A stretch of 64,000 nt of DNA from NCBI RefSeq assembly GCF_001625655.1, contig NZ_AUYB01000096.1, positions 1 through 64,000 on the forward strand, read 5' to 3'. The stretch is from Pseudoalteromonas luteoviolacea DSM 6061. Its GTDB lineage: Bacteria > Pseudomonadota > Gammaproteobacteria > Enterobacterales > Alteromonadaceae. Numbering within the stretch: the first letter of the stretch is position 1; every line of letters begins with the position of its first letter. This document shows positions 11,391 to 21,783 of this stretch, piece after piece. Position numbers and translations under genes: made by a program. Below the pieces are notes generated by a model. The model was given only the letters and a program-made list of their open reading frames with translations. It was not told the origin of the DNA and did no database searches.

Positions 11391-12800
11391 ATGAAACGAG
11401 TATTTCGTACTTTGATTAAAACTAGCATATTACCGCTCGTCGCATTGTGCACAAGCTACACAACACTGGCCCAAGAATTTAGCCAAGCTGAATTAGACAC
11501 TGTAGCAAAGGTTCGTGAGCATGCACGACATAGCGAATTGAGCTGGCAACTTGTTGAATCATTAACCACAGAAGTAGGTCCTCGCCTCCCAGGTACAGAA
11601 AACGACAAAATGGCCGTCGCCTGGGCTAAGAAAAAGTTCCAACAACTCGGTTTTGACAAAGTCTGGTTGGAACCTTCCAAATTCCCCGAATGGCGCCGCT
11701 ATCATGAATCAGGGTTTATTTTGACCCCAAGCAAACAACCTCTGCATTTAACCGCACTGGGCAATAGCGTCAGTACACCTAAAGCAGGCTTATCCGGCGA
11801 AGTCGTCATGTTCGAAACATTTGATGAGTTAATTGCAGCGCCAGCCGACAGCCTGAAAGGCAAAATTGCGTTTATCAATTACCGCATGAACAGAGACATA
11901 GACGGAAATGGCTATGGGCCCGCAGTAAAAGCCAGAAATAAAGGTGCTGTGGAGGCAGCTAAGAAAGGGGCTATCGCCTACATGATGCGCTCAGTCAGTA
12001 CCAGTCATCACCGGTTTGCACACACAGGTGGCAGCCACTATACCAAGGGCGTCAGTAAGATCCCCACTACAGCGGTTGCCAACCCCGACGCCGATCAGTT
12101 AGCACGACTAATTGCGCTTGGTAAACCAGTTAAAGTAGAACTCAATATTCAAACTGAAGATTTAGGTGAAGGCACTAGCTATAACGTTATCGGTGAAATC
12201 ACAGGCTCAAAGTACCCAGAACAATATGTGCTACTTGGCAGCCATTTAGATTCTTGGGATCTGGGCACAGGTGCATTGGATGATGGTGCAGGTGTCGCGC
12301 TCACCATGGCTGCGGCAAAGCATATTGCAGATCACACGCGGCCTGAGCGAAGCATTCGCGTTGTATTGTTTGCAGCTGAAGAGTTAGGGTTATGGGGTGC
12401 AAAAGCATACTTTAAACATTACCAAGACCGATTAGATAATATAGTTGCCGCCGCAGAGTCTGATTTTGGTGCAGATGTGGTGTATGCATTTGAATCAAAT
12501 GTCAATGCCGCGTCCTTGCCTGCAGTACGCGAAATTGCTAAGCAGTTAAAGCCACTAGGCATCAAATACATACGCAAAAATGCCGCTCGAGGAGGCCCTG
12601 ATCTGATCCCATTTAAGCAAATGACTTCGGCCCCTATTTTCGATTTACATCAAGTAGGAACTGATTACTTTGACTATCACCACACAGCAGATGATACGTT
12701 AGACAAAGTAGACCCTGATAAGCTCAAGCAAAATACCGCGGCTTATGCAGTATTTGCCTTGATGGCAGCCAATGCTGAAACCGCTATGGCGGGTAAATAA
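11391..12800 (+). CDS. Secreted M28-family zinc peptidase
   Basis: Exported aminopeptidase/carboxypeptidase-Q-like enzyme of 469 residues. A signal peptide ends near residue 27 (TTLAQ). A PA-like insert precedes the catalytic domain. All five expected dinuclear zinc ligands and the catalytic glutamate are visible: His in GSHLDSWD, Asp in LDDGAG, Glu-Glu in AAEELGLWG, Asp in ESDFGAD and His in HHTADDT. It probably degrades peptides outside the cytoplasm for nutrition. AAGGACC precedes the ATG. A long-stem hairpin follows the gene. Confidence 0.9.
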   Translation: MKRVFRTLIKTSILPLVALCTSYTTLAQEFSQAELDTVAKVREHARHSELSWQLVESLTTEVGPRLPGTENDKMAVAWAKKKFQQLGFDKVWLEPSKFPEWRRYHESGFILTPSKQPLHLTALGNSVSTPKAGLSGEVVMFETFDELIAAPADSLKGKIAFINYRMNRDIDGNGYGPAVKARNKGAVEAAKKGAIAYMMRSVSTSHHRFAHTGGSHYTKGVSKIPTTAVANPDADQLARLIALGKPVKVELNIQTEDLGEGTSYNVIGEITGSKYPEQYVLLGSHLDSWDLGTGALDDGAGVALTMAAAKHIADHTRPERSIRVVLFAAEELGLWGAKAYFKHYQDRLDNIVAAAESDFGADVVYAFESNVNAASLPAVREIAKQLKPLGIKYIRKNAARGGPDLIPFKQMTSAPIFDLHQVGTDYFDYHHTADDTLDKVDPDKLKQNTAAYAVFALMAANAETAMAGK

Positions 12801-12810
12801 CGACCTCTTT

Positions 12811-12847
12811 GTGTCGAGGCGAAGCCATGCTATCTTAGCTTCGACAC
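12811..12847 (+). terminator. Hairpin after the M28 peptidase
   Basis: GTGTCGAGGC at 12811-12820 pairs with GCTTCGACAC at 12838-12847 (one G-U pair). It starts 10 bases after the stop codon but lacks a T-tract, so it may stabilise the 3' end or act as a weak terminator. Confidence 0.45.
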
Positions 12848-12888
12848 GCATAAGAGCTAAAACAGTGTAACCAACCACGGAGATGGCA

Positions 12889-13665
12889 ATGATAAAAAGC
12901 ACCCTATTTCGCACACACGATGTGATTTCAGCATCTGTCAGTCGATATAAAGCAATTATTATTGCCTTCTTGGTTGTGGGGTTTTGTGGATACTGGATAG
13001 TTAAACACCAACAAAGCCAAACACAGCAACTGGAGTGGATTAACGCTCCAAAGGTCGACGATATTATTATGGTTGACTTTGGCCGAATTCAAACTGATCG
13101 CGTCTATCAACCGCAGTTTAGAGTCACGCAAGTCATTGCTGTAGATGAGCAGCACATCACCCTGAAAGAAGGTCGTTATACTTATGCAAGAAAACGCGAT
13201 GCAAAGCGTGCAATTCAGCTAGACAACCTCATGCTTGATGATTACTTTAAATCGCAACCTTGGCGCTTGACACACTCGCAAATATCTAATTTCTACCAAA
13301 GTGGTGGTGTTTACGCTGCGTATCGTCCCAATGACATTTATGTCTTAGGTGGCATAGTAAAAAAGCGTGCACTTGCTCATTTTCCCAAACACCAGAGAGC
13401 GCAGTTTTCACCACAAAACAGCCAAGGGATCAGCTTATATCAACAAGGTGAATTTGAGGCGGCGCGCCAAGCATTTGAAGAAGCAGTGGCAACCCAAGAT
13501 CAATGGGGGATGTATAACCTCGCAACCATGTTGATTGCAGCAGAAGGTGGAGTTCAAGACTTACCTCGAGCATTTGAGCTACTCAAAGCTGCAAAAACTC
13601 AAGGCAATCTCAAAGCCATTGAAGCGCTCAAGTCTCTGTGCCAGATGCATCAGGTTTGCGAGTGA
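12889..13665 (+). CDS. Membrane-anchored Sel1/TPR-like protein of unknown function
   Basis: Protein of 258 residues with one N-terminal membrane helix (about residues 20-38, AIIIAFLVVGFCGYWIV). A soluble domain of unknown family follows. The last 80 residues resemble a Sel1/TPR unit (GEFEAARQAFEEA, then a helical pair with AAEGGVQDLPRAFELLKAA). A role in protein-protein interaction at the membrane is inferred only. I chose the ATG at 12889 because GGAG lies six bases upstream; an ATG at 12883 overlaps that site. The last 16 bases overlap the opposing GGDEF/EAL gene. Confidence 0.75.
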   Translation: MIKSTLFRTHDVISASVSRYKAIIIAFLVVGFCGYWIVKHQQSQTQQLEWINAPKVDDIIMVDFGRIQTDRVYQPQFRVTQVIAVDEQHITLKEGRYTYARKRDAKRAIQLDNLMLDDYFKSQPWRLTHSQISNFYQSGGVYAAYRPNDIYVLGGIVKKRALAHFPKHQRAQFSPQNSQGISLYQQGEFEAARQAFEEAVATQDQWGMYNLATMLIAAEGGVQDLPRAFELLKAAKTQGNLKAIEALKSLCQMHQVCE

Positions 13666-16298
13666 GCCTCACTTTTTGAATAAGCTATCAAAAACTGTTC
13701 GAAGTCTCTGGCAGCACCAGGTTTAGCATGTAAATATCCCTGGGTATAATCACAACCAAGTTGCTGTAACAACGCCAATTGCTCTGCCGTTTCAACCCCT
13801 TCTGCAATTACTGTTAAGTTTAACTTGCTAGCCATAGAAACAATAGCGCTAATGAGTGTTTTATCTTCTTCGTCTTCAGGTAAGTCTTTGATAAATGCGC
13901 GGTCTATTTTTAGCTTGGACAATGGGAAGCGCTTTAAGTACCCCAACGACGAATACCCAGTACCAAAATCATCAATGGCTAGGCCAACTCCCATGCTGCG
14001 TAGTTGATCTAATTGCTGCTCTATACCATCGGAGTTATCTGCTAACACAGTCTCGGTTATCTCTAATGTAAGACATGTTGCAGGTAGACCCGTATCTTTG
14101 AGGACTTTGCTAACTAAACTCACGATATCCTGACGTTTGAACTGTGTGCTAGATACATTCACAGAAACAAAAAAAGGTTTGTCTGTTTTGGTCAACCAAG
14201 ATCGCGCTTGTGCACAAGCTTGGTAAAGCACCCATTCACCCATCGCCAAAATTAGCCCAAGTTCTTCACTGATAGGAATAAAGTCGGCAGGAGATACTTC
14301 CCCCAAAGACTCATTGTGCCAACGTAATAATGCCTCACAACCTAAGTCGTTATCTTTACCAACGATGGGTTGATAGACCACTCTCAACTCTTGGTTAGAC
14401 AGCGCTCGATGCAATGCGCCCTCTAACTGACTACGTGCCTTTGCGTGTTCATGCATTGCTGCGGTAAAGAATTGGAAGCAATTCCGGCCGTTTTCTTTGG
14501 CTTTATACATGGCGCTGTCTGCATTACGCAATAGTACCTTTCTATCCTCACCATCATCCGGATAAAAAGTAATGCCCATACTGCCCGAAACATACGCTTC
14601 ATGCCCTTCTAGATGAAACGGCGCGCTCAAAGCGGTGAGAATTTTCTCTGCCACTTTTTCCATGTCACCGATCATCTCCATTTCTGGCAGTAACAAGGCG
14701 AACTCATCTCCGCCTAATCTGGCCACAGTATCTGAGTTTCTGGTGCATTCTCGAATGCGATTTGCTGCTTCAATCAGCAACAAATCACCAATATGGTGAC
14801 CAAGAGTATCATTGACCGCTTTAAACCGGTCGAGGTCGATAAAACAGACTGCAACCCGTGATTGTTTGCGCTCTGCTTGAGTTAAGGCAATATCAAATTT
14901 GGCATGGTAGTGGTGTCGATTCGCAAGCCCAGTTAAATTATCAAAATTTGCTTGTTGCCACATCAATTGTTCATTGCGTTTGCGCGAAGTTATATCATTA
15001 AACAACGCCACATACATATCAATGTCACCGTGTTGATCAAATACAGCCGAGACTTGCAACCAACTTGGATATACCTCTCCACTTTTACGCTTATTCCAAA
15101 TCTCTCCTTCCCAATGCCCTCTCGAACTTAACGCATCATAGAGCTGAGTAAAATAGGCCGCATCATGACGTCCAGAGTTAAATATGGCTGGCGTTTTTCC
15201 CATCACTTCAGGCCCACTAAAACCGGTGATTTCTGTAAATGCTTTATTGACCATTTGAATGCAATTGTTTTTGTCAGAAACCAATACACCTTCACTGGTG
15301 GTTGAAAATACCGTACTCGCGAGCCGCTGCTCTTGCTCATCAATGAGACGTTGGGTGATATTTTGCAACAGATAGATATGGCCATATAGACCACCGCTGC
15401 CGTCCGGCACATCCGTCTTACTTATTTCCACATCTAAGGCGCCAAAATTGGTGTCTAAACGACACTCTTTAGGCTCAAATTGCGTCACCTCTGTACATGC
15501 GCCGTTGCCCAGCGCTTCAGTGATCATTTTACCATCTAAGTCGCCCAAATCTTGATAAGCTGCTCGATTTGCCGACAACACTTTGTCATCTGGATCGGTA
15601 AATACAAGATAGTCACCAATGGAATCAAAAATCGCATTTAATCTAGCTCTTTGATATTCCAAGCGACGTTTTGTTTTACGTATGCGTAAGAAACCCCAGC
15701 CTAGAATTACCGTAGTCCCTACCAGAATAGCAATAACGCTACTCAATAAAAAAACCTGAACTGTGCTAGCGTGTTTGATTTCTTTTGTCTGTAACGCAAC
15801 TTGCTGTTCAAGATTACTTTGATAATGCCATAACGCATGCTCCAGTTTTCGCCTTGCGCTGACATCTTGAATTACGGAAAATAATAAAGCATCCCCGTCA
15901 TTGTTCATAAAGGGAGATGAATAAACAGATACAGTACGATTTTCACCATTAGCTAAGCGATGCTGGAAAATAAAATAATTGCGCCCTTCATTGAGTGCGG
16001 AGAGTCGCTCTTTTTCAACCTGCTGAGGTGTGAACTGATTAATCTCTTGAATGTAGAGATTTTCTAACTGTGCTTTGCTGTAGCCATAAAAATCAGCCGC
16101 AGACTGATTGGCACGCACAATTTTACCGCTGTCAGGTTCGATTAACAGCATTACTGCGCTGTGATTATCAAATACGCCAGCAGGCAAACTTTGCGCCTTT
16201 GAGTGGGCAGTATAAGTCACCACCATTAAACTTAGTATGAGGTAAACTATTGTTGTTATTGTCTTCAAGCCGCCTCCAATAGATACCCGTCGACTCAT
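13650..16298 (-). CDS. PAS-GGDEF-EAL cyclic-di-GMP signalling protein
   Basis: Membrane protein of 882 residues. Order: signal or anchor segment, a first PAS domain (about 40-150), a membrane helix near 182-205, two more PAS-type domains to about 445, GGDEF with RLGGDEFALL, then EAL with the intact CEALLRWHN signature and downstream metal-binding motifs (NVSSTQF, ETVLAD, DDFGTGYSSLGYL). Both domains look catalytically competent, so it may make and break c-di-GMP, with the PAS domains setting the balance. The ATG at 16298 has no good ribosome site. A TTG 12 codons in follows GGAGG and is an alternative start. Confidence 0.9.
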   Translation of the reverse strand: MSRRVSIGGGLKTITTIVYLILSLMVVTYTAHSKAQSLPAGVFDNHSAVMLLIEPDSGKIVRANQSAADFYGYSKAQLENLYIQEINQFTPQQVEKERLSALNEGRNYFIFQHRLANGENRTVSVYSSPFMNNDGDALLFSVIQDVSARRKLEHALWHYQSNLEQQVALQTKEIKHASTVQVFLLSSVIAILVGTTVILGWGFLRIRKTKRRLEYQRARLNAIFDSIGDYLVFTDPDDKVLSANRAAYQDLGDLDGKMITEALGNGACTEVTQFEPKECRLDTNFGALDVEISKTDVPDGSGGLYGHIYLLQNITQRLIDEQEQRLASTVFSTTSEGVLVSDKNNCIQMVNKAFTEITGFSGPEVMGKTPAIFNSGRHDAAYFTQLYDALSSRGHWEGEIWNKRKSGEVYPSWLQVSAVFDQHGDIDMYVALFNDITSRKRNEQLMWQQANFDNLTGLANRHHYHAKFDIALTQAERKQSRVAVCFIDLDRFKAVNDTLGHHIGDLLLIEAANRIRECTRNSDTVARLGGDEFALLLPEMEMIGDMEKVAEKILTALSAPFHLEGHEAYVSGSMGITFYPDDGEDRKVLLRNADSAMYKAKENGRNCFQFFTAAMHEHAKARSQLEGALHRALSNQELRVVYQPIVGKDNDLGCEALLRWHNESLGEVSPADFIPISEELGLILAMGEWVLYQACAQARSWLTKTDKPFFVSVNVSSTQFKRQDIVSLVSKVLKDTGLPATCLTLEITETVLADNSDGIEQQLDQLRSMGVGLAIDDFGTGYSSLGYLKRFPLSKLKIDRAFIKDLPEDEEDKTLISAIVSMASKLNLTVIAEGVETAEQLALLQQLGCDYTQGYLHAKPGAARDFEQFLIAYSKSEAHSQT

Positions 16299-16553
16299 TC
16301 AGACTATAGCCCAAAGCCTAAATCAAGGAAACAATAGACTTCAAAACGGGCTTAAAAAGCTGCTCAACAACCAATCTAACTGACCATCCAGCTCGTATAT
16401 GAGTGTACTTACACTTGTTAAACTTGCCTTCTCGTTGCCGTAATCATTTCAGCGAATTAAATCCGTCTTTCCTCGCGTAGAGTATGTTCAGCGTGTGGGG
16501 AATTGATATACTTGCAGCCACAGATAGGCTTACTCACTGCGTAATAGGCTAAA

Positions 16554-18029
16554 ATGAAATATAAAGACTTAAGAGAGTTCATCGAACTGCTTGAAAAGCA
16601 AGGCGAACTTGTCCGCGTCAGTCAACCCATTTCCACTAAATTAGAAATGACTGAAATAGCAGATCGCACCTTACGTGCCGGTGGTCCTGCAATTTTATTT
16701 GAAAACCCTGAAGGATTTGATATCCCCGTACTTGCCAACCTATTCGGCACCCCTAAGCGTGTCGCGATGGGGATGGGCCAAACAGATGTCAGTGAACTTC
16801 GTGAAGTCGGTAAGCTCTTAGCGTTTCTCAAAGAACCTGAGCCACCAAAAGGTATCAAAGAAGCGTTGGGCCAAATTCCAGTCTTCAAGCAAGTCCTTAA
16901 TATGCCCGCCAAGGAAGTCAAAAAGGCACCTTGTCAAAAAGTTGTATTGAGCGGTGACCAAGTAGATTTAACTAAGCTTCCGATTCAGCATTGCTGGCCA
17001 GGCGATGCTGCCCCACTCATTACATGGGGTCTAACAGTCACCAAAGGACCACACAAAAAACGTCAGAATCTTGGGATTTATCGCCAGCAACTACTGGGTA
17101 AAAACAAAATAATTATGCGCTGGTTGTCACATCGGGGCGGTGCACTAGATTTTCAAGAATGGTGCAAAGAGCATCCAGGCAAACCTTATCCGGTGTCTGT
17201 TGCACTGGGTGCAGATCCAGCAACAATTTTGGGTGCAGTAACCCCTGTGCCAGATACGCTCAGTGAATATGCATTTGCGGGCCTTTTGCGAGGCAGCAAA
17301 ACCGAAGTCGTTAAGTCGATCTCTAATGACTTACAAGTGCCTGCAAGTGCAGAGATTGTGCTTGAAGGTTACATAGAGCAAGGCGAAACGGCACCAGAGG
17401 GCCCTTACGGTGACCACACAGGGTATTACAATGAGGTAGATGACTTTCCCGTTATGACCGTCACCCACATTACGCACCGCGAAAACCCGATTTATCACAG
17501 TACATACACTGGCCGCCCACCAGATGAGCCCGCGATACTGGGCGTGGCACTTAACGAAGTATTTGTGCCCATTTTGCAAAAGCAGTTCCCAGAGATTGTA
17601 GATTTTTACCTTCCACCTGAAGGCTGTTCATATCGCATGGCCGTCGTGACCATGAAAAAACAATACCCAGGACACGCCAAGCGCGTGATGATGGGTGTTT
17701 GGTCATTCTTGCGACAATTTATGTATACCAAATTTGTGATTGTTTGCGATGACGATGTTAATGCTCGTGACTGGAATGATGTGATCTGGGCCATTACAAC
17801 ACGCATGGACCCAGCTAGGGATACCACCATGATAGAAAGCACACCAATAGACTATCTAGACTTCGCCTCACCGGTATCAGGACTAGGCTCAAAAATGGGT
17901 ATGGACGCGACCAATAAATGGCCGGGAGAAACGGACCGTGAGTGGGGTGTGCCTATAGTGATGGATGAAGATATCAAGCGCAAAGTCGACGATATCTGGG
18001 ACAGTCTGGGCATTATGGATAAGAAATAA
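16554..18029 (+). CDS. ubiD: 4-hydroxy-3-polyprenylbenzoate decarboxylase UbiD
   Basis: UbiD of 491 residues, close to E. coli UbiD in length and order of motifs. It removes the carboxyl group of 4-hydroxy-3-octaprenylbenzoate in ubiquinone synthesis and uses prenylated FMN made by UbiX. Family motifs seen: [13 protein letters not shown] near residue 40, [23 protein letters not shown] loop, the [12 protein letters not shown] active-site strip, and [11 protein letters not shown] precedes the ATG by five bases. It lies 137 bases upstream of fre, the same pairing as in E. coli. Confidence 0.95.
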   Translation: MKYKDLREFIELLEKQGELVRVSQPISTKLEMTEIADRTLRAGGPAILFENPEGFDIPVLANLFGTPKRVAMGMGQTDVSELREVGKLLAFLKEPEPPKGIKEALGQIPVFKQVLNMPAKEVKKAPCQKVVLSGDQVDLTKLPIQHCWPGDAAPLITWGLTVTKGPHKKRQNLGIYRQQLLGKNKIIMRWLSHRGGALDFQEWCKEHPGKPYPVSVALGADPATILGAVTPVPDTLSEYAFAGLLRGSKTEVVKSISNDLQVPASAEIVLEGYIEQGETAPEGPYGDHTGYYNEVDDFPVMTVTHITHRENPIYHSTYTGRPPDEPAILGVALNEVFVPILQKQFPEIVDFYLPPEGCSYRMAVVTMKKQYPGHAKRVMMGVWSFLRQFMYTKFVIVCDDDVNARDWNDVIWAITTRMDPARDTTMIESTPIDYLDFASPVSGLGSKMGMDATNKWPGETDREWGVPIVMDEDIKRKVDDIWDSLGIMDKK

Positions 18030-18166
18030 CTAATAAGTATTGTGCACTTTCATAAAAATTTGTTTGAATTTCGGGTAAACGTCAAGCGACGCGATATAAC
18101 AAAGTCGCGATTAAATATGTTACAGTGCGCATACTTTCGCCAAGGTGCTTAATAATAAGGTTTGAA

Positions 18167-18880
18167 ATGCAAATATTAAAAGCGCGTGTTGAGGCCATTT
18201 CACCTCTCACAGAATTTGTTTACAAAGTGCTGTTAAAGCCACAACAAGATGCAGAATTTTCAGCAGGCCACTACTTACAGCTGGTACTTGGTGAAAAAGA
18301 CAAGCGTGCATTTTCGATTGCCAGCAGCCCATCCAATAAACAGCAATTAGAGCTGCACATTGGTGCGTCAGGTGCTGACTCATACGCCATGCAGGCGCTT
18401 GAGCACTTAAAAACGGCGCATATTGATGGTACAGAGGTAGATCTAGAAGTTGGATTGGGTATATCTCAAGTTCGTCCAGAGCAAGCGAGACCTATCGTAT
18501 TGCTAGCTGGCGGTACCGGATTTTCTTACGTGAAATCTATGGCAGACCACCTCGCTGAAATTAATTATGAACAGCCAGTATTGTTCTACTGGGGCGTGAA
18601 AGAAGAGTCAGCGCTCTATGCTAAAGCAGAGATGGAAGCATGGGCCGCAAGCAAGAAAAACTTCCAGTTTATCCCTGTTGTTGAACATGCCTCAGACGCG
18701 TGGCAAGGACATACAGGCTATGTACATCAGGCGGTAATGAAAGACATCATTTCACTAGAGCCATACAGCGTATACATGGCTGGTCGCTTTAACATGATTG
18801 GTATTGTTCGCGACGACTTTATCAACCACGGCGCGAATCGCGATTTCATGTACGCGGATGCGTTTGCATTTATCAAATAA
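18167..18880 (+). CDS. fre: NAD(P)H-flavin reductase Fre
   Basis: Flavin reductase of 237 residues. Fre reduces free riboflavin, FMN or FAD with NAD(P)H, supplying reduced flavin for iron release, ribonucleotide reductase activation and, possibly here, the UbiX/UbiD prenyl-flavin system. The flavin-binding RAFSIASSP motif lies near residue 46 and the NAD(P)-binding LLAGGTGFSYVKSM near 112. I chose the ATG at 18167 (AAGG six bases upstream), which matches the family N-terminus, over an upstream in-frame start at 18125. It follows ubiD with a 137-base gap that may hold its own promoter. Confidence 0.94.
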   Translation: MQILKARVEAISPLTEFVYKVLLKPQQDAEFSAGHYLQLVLGEKDKRAFSIASSPSNKQQLELHIGASGADSYAMQALEHLKTAHIDGTEVDLEVGLGISQVRPEQARPIVLLAGGTGFSYVKSMADHLAEINYEQPVLFYWGVKEESALYAKAEMEAWAASKKNFQFIPVVEHASDAWQGHTGYVHQAVMKDIISLEPYSVYMAGRFNMIGIVRDDFINHGANRDFMYADAFAFIK

Positions 18881-18887
18881 ATGCAGC

Positions 18888-18913
18888 AGCGCGCAGCACA
18901 TCGCTTGCGCGCT
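18888..18913 (+). terminator. GC-rich hairpin after fre
   Basis: AGCGCGCA at 18888-18895 and TGCGCGCT at 18906-18913 form a perfect 8-bp stem just after the fre stop. It is followed by AT-rich sequence but no clean T-run. Probable terminator of modest strength. Confidence 0.55.
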
Positions 18914-19009
18914 TAATCTAAAAAACAAATCAAAGTGATACAATTAATCAATTTTAAAAATAAACTGAATTTGCCCATACTACTCCTAACACAAAACAGG
19001 AGACACACC

Positions 19010-19420
19010 ATGGCAAACCAATTTATTGAAGACATCATGTCATTCCAGTTCCCGGTTATTACCCCAGACACCGAAATTACAGAAGCGATTGAGCAACTGC
19101 ACAAATTTGATTTATTTGGCGCTCCTGTACAAAACAAGCATGGCGCACTAGTCGGATTTATTTCAGAGCAGCAGCTACTAGCACCTCTTCTACAAAGCAG
19201 CTATTTCTGCGATGGTGCAACACAAGTTGCAGAACTTATGACAACAGAACCATTATCAGTAAGAAAAAAGACCACTGTGGTAGATTTGGCGACCCAAATG
19301 CAACACGATAAGCCGAAGATTTATCCCGTTGTACAAGCCGATAAAGTGATTGCCATTGTCACACGAAGCCATGTGATCAATGCATTAAGAGAGGATTATT
19401 TGAGCTGCTCAAAACAATGA
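19010..19420 (+). CDS. Two-CBS-domain protein
   Basis: Small protein of 136 residues made of a CBS pair (about residues 6-60 and 72-130). CBS pairs usually bind adenine nucleotides and act as energy or ionic-strength sensors. No catalytic domain is attached, so it is likely a stand-alone regulator; partner unknown. I chose the ATG at 19010, with AGGAG seven bases upstream, over an earlier in-frame ATG at 18935 that lacks a ribosome site. It converges with add; the adenine-nucleotide link between the two is suggestive only. Confidence 0.85.
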   Translation: MANQFIEDIMSFQFPVITPDTEITEAIEQLHKFDLFGAPVQNKHGALVGFISEQQLLAPLLQSSYFCDGATQVAELMTTEPLSVRKKTTVVDLATQMQHDKPKIYPVVQADKVIAIVTRSHVINALREDYLSCSKQ

Positions 19421-19430
19421 GCAACTCAAA
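19399..19430. terminator. Bidirectional hairpin between the CBS gene and add
   Basis: TTTGAG-C-TGCTCA at 19399-19411 pairs with TGAGCA-A-CTCAAA at 19418-19430 around a 6-base loop, with one C/A mismatch. It spans the CBS stop codon and ends 8 bases before the end of add, so it can serve both converging genes. Confidence 0.6.
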
Positions 19431-19437
19431 TTCAACA

Positions 19438-20433
19438 TTAAACGTACTTTTGTAGCAATGCTTGCTTGTCTGCGTCGCTTAAGAATGCAATTTCAACTGC
19501 ATTTCTTTGTGCCTTTTGAATGTCCGATTCACTCAGACCTGCAAGTGGAGCAGCCTTTGCAAACTCGTTGTCTAACTCAACACCTTGTACGGCTGGATCA
19601 TCAGTGTTTATTGTCGCTAAGATACCATGATCCAAGAATTGCTTAAGCGGGTGGGCTTCAATGCTCGCCACAGTGCTAGTTTGTAAGTTACTCGTTAAGC
19701 AAGACTCGATACCAATACGGTTATCTCTCAAGAAATCCATTAACTGTGGGTCTTCAATGGCTTTAACACCATGCCCAATACGTGTAGCACCAAGCTCTTT
19801 AATCGCTTGCCAAATGCTCACTGCACCTTCGGCCTCACCCGCGTGAATTGTAGCGCCTAAGTACGCATCACGTACTTGCTTAAAGTGCTCAATAAATAAC
19901 TCTCCAGGGAAACCCAACTCATCACCAGCCAAGTCTACGGCCACAAGACTTTCTTTAAACGCGAGTAATGCATCTAATTCGTGCTGACATTTCTCAACGC
20001 CAAAAGTACGCGACATAATACCAATCAAATTAACCTTGATATCTTGGCCCTGTGTTGCAGAGCTAATGCCATCGACAACTGCTTCAACGACGCCTTGCGG
20101 ATGAAGATTGTGTGTCTTGGCCATGTAATATGGGCTAAAGCGCAGCTCGGTATAATCCATGTTTTGTACAATGGCATCTTCAACATTTTCTACTGCAATT
20201 CTATGACACGCATCATAATCACCTAGCACCTTAACCCCCCAATCCAGCTTCGCTAAAAAAGCCATTAAATTTGGCGCGTTGTCGATAACTTGCACATGAG
20301 GACGTAAACCGTCTACATCATTTGCAGGCAAAGGCATATTAAATTTCTGACCGAGTTCTAAAATCGTCTCAGCACGCACGTTACCGTCTAAGTGACGGTG
20401 TAAATCAAGTAAAGGTAGTTTGGTATTGATCAT
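19438..20433 (-). CDS. add: Adenosine deaminase
   Basis: Adenosine deaminase of 331 residues, cytoplasmic purine salvage: adenosine or deoxyadenosine to inosine or deoxyinosine. Zinc ligands and catalytic residues are visible: DLHRHLD near residues 10-16, HAGEAEG, RIGHGV, and NTDDPAVQG. Alignment from memory with E. coli Add is close throughout, including LDWGVKVL and [12 protein letters not shown]. The gene is monocistronic, with its promoter expected in 20434-20600. Confidence 0.96.
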   Translation of the reverse strand: MINTKLPLLDLHRHLDGNVRAETILELGQKFNMPLPANDVDGLRPHVQVIDNAPNLMAFLAKLDWGVKVLGDYDACHRIAVENVEDAIVQNMDYTELRFSPYYMAKTHNLHPQGVVEAVVDGISSATQGQDIKVNLIGIMSRTFGVEKCQHELDALLAFKESLVAVDLAGDELGFPGELFIEHFKQVRDAYLGATIHAGEAEGAVSIWQAIKELGATRIGHGVKAIEDPQLMDFLRDNRIGIESCLTSNLQTSTVASIEAHPLKQFLDHGILATINTDDPAVQGVELDNEFAKAAPLAGLSESDIQKAQRNAVEIAFLSDADKQALLQKYV

Positions 20434-20601
20434 AAGGCACTCGGTTTGCAGATAAAATTTTTCAGATCATACGCAGATCAAGTTTAGATACAAGGACAAT
20501 TATCCGCAAAATATAACTCAACAGACCTCTGTTGACTTAAGAGCAATTGCTTAAGAGGCAAGCGATTAGGAGCGATGAAAAGGGTTGGGAAGAAACGCTG
20601 T

Positions 20602-20630
20602 TAAAAAGCCAGTGTTCGGCGACACTGGCT
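20602..20630 (-). terminator. Intrinsic terminator of the cyaY-to-hemY unit
   Basis: Reading the minus strand, AGCCAGTG, an 8-base loop and CACTGGCT are followed by TTTTTAA, beginning 8 bases after hemY. Perfect 8-bp stem with a T-tract; it marks the end of the hem transcript. Confidence 0.88.
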
Positions 20631-20637
20631 GACTCGA

Positions 20638-21783
20638 TTAATTCTGTACGTTGCTCACTAGCAAATAAGCCTTTTCAAATTGGCCTGTTTTGGCAAAGGC
20701 GATTTCAGCCTGATGCTGCCAAAGTGCTTGCCATGGCGCACTTGAAAGTGAATCGAATATTTTCGCAGCAAGTCCATGGTCCCCTTCCCCATTTGCCAAG
20801 CTCGCGAGACAAAACAACAGTTCAGTCTGATCTGGTTGCTTCTTAAGTTGAGCTTGAATGGCCTTGCGTAATTCAATATCACCACCGCCAGCATATTGCA
20901 GGATCGTCGCCAACTCTTGATATTGCGACTTTTTAAGCATTTTCAGCAACTCTTTACGAACTACCTCAATGTGCCCAAAGCGCACACAAGCGTGTACATA
21001 CGCTTCATGACTCTGTCCGCGCAGCGCTCTCGGAAAAGCGCCGTAGAGTGCGTGAATATCTTTGTCACTGTGGCGCAGAATCGCTTCAAAGTATGCAGCA
21101 AAAAACTGCGACCACTGAGTACCAGACCACTGCAACTGTTTATGGCGTTGTTCAATAGTTGACTGCAAAGTGTCCCAATCTTTTGCCTGAAGCAGTGCGC
21201 TTACATAGGCATTTAATTCAGTTGGCGAAGCTTTTTTCATCTGCGCTTGTGGAGCTAGGCTAGTGAGTGCTTGCGTATCTTGTTCAGCAGCCAACCATAG
21301 CTCACTAACTTTGCTTTGAGCAGACTCAGAAAGCTGCTGGAGATACTCACGAGCAACCACTTTTTGACCAATGTGTAGTGCTGCTTTGGCTTGGATAGCA
21401 AGCTGCTGATCACGCCACTTTTCAGGAAATTCAGACAGCTGCAATGTATAACCAAGGCTATCAGGTTGATTGTTAATAAGCGCCCAAACACTTTGAGTAA
21501 ATGCATCCTCTTCACGTTGCTGACGTTTTTTCGTTCTACGCGCAGTGACCCCTCTTATTACCCGCCACACAGTTTTGGCAAGCTTCGTTGTGAGCCACAT
21601 TACAAATACAGTAATGACGGCAATAAACAACAGCGACACCAGTGTGCTTTCAATTGTGTACTGACCAAAAGAAACCAGCACATACCCTTTTTCATCTATG
21701 AGTAAATGCGATCCAGCTAATACGGCGCAAAACAGCAGTATCACAATCAAGACGAACAAAGTGCGTTTGATAAATTGCCTCAT
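20638..21783 (-). CDS. hemY: Heme biosynthesis-associated TPR membrane protein HemY
   Basis: HemY of 381 residues. Two N-terminal membrane helices (about residues 5-25 and 38-60, with the conserved LLIDEKGYVLVSFGQYTIE segment between) are followed by a cytoplasmic helical TPR-like domain. Its biochemical role in heme synthesis remains unclear, although it always travels with hemCDX in gammaproteobacteria. The ATG at 21783 overlaps the hemDX stop as ATGA and has AAGGAG eight bases upstream, so translation is coupled. A GTG at 21792 is less likely. It is the last gene before the terminator. Confidence 0.9.
   Translation of the reverse strand: MRQFIKRTLFVLIVILLFCAVLAGSHLLIDEKGYVLVSFGQYTIESTLVSLLFIAVITVFVMWLTTKLAKTVWRVIRGVTARRTKKRQQREEDAFTQSVWALINNQPDSLGYTLQLSEFPEKWRDQQLAIQAKAALHIGQKVVAREYLQQLSESAQSKVSELWLAAEQDTQALTSLAPQAQMKKASPTELNAYVSALLQAKDWDTLQSTIEQRHKQLQWSGTQWSQFFAAYFEAILRHSDKDIHALYGAFPRALRGQSHEAYVHACVRFGHIEVVRKELLKMLKKSQYQELATILQYAGGGDIELRKAIQAQLKKQPDQTELLFCLASLANGEGDHGLAAKIFDSLSSAPWQALWQHQAEIAFAKTGQFEKAYLLVSNVQN

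Noticed and set aside
20575-20604. Nine-codon frame after TTAGGAG upstream of add
   Set aside because: Only two bases separate the ribosome site from the ATG, the frame is very short, and it runs into the hemY terminator.
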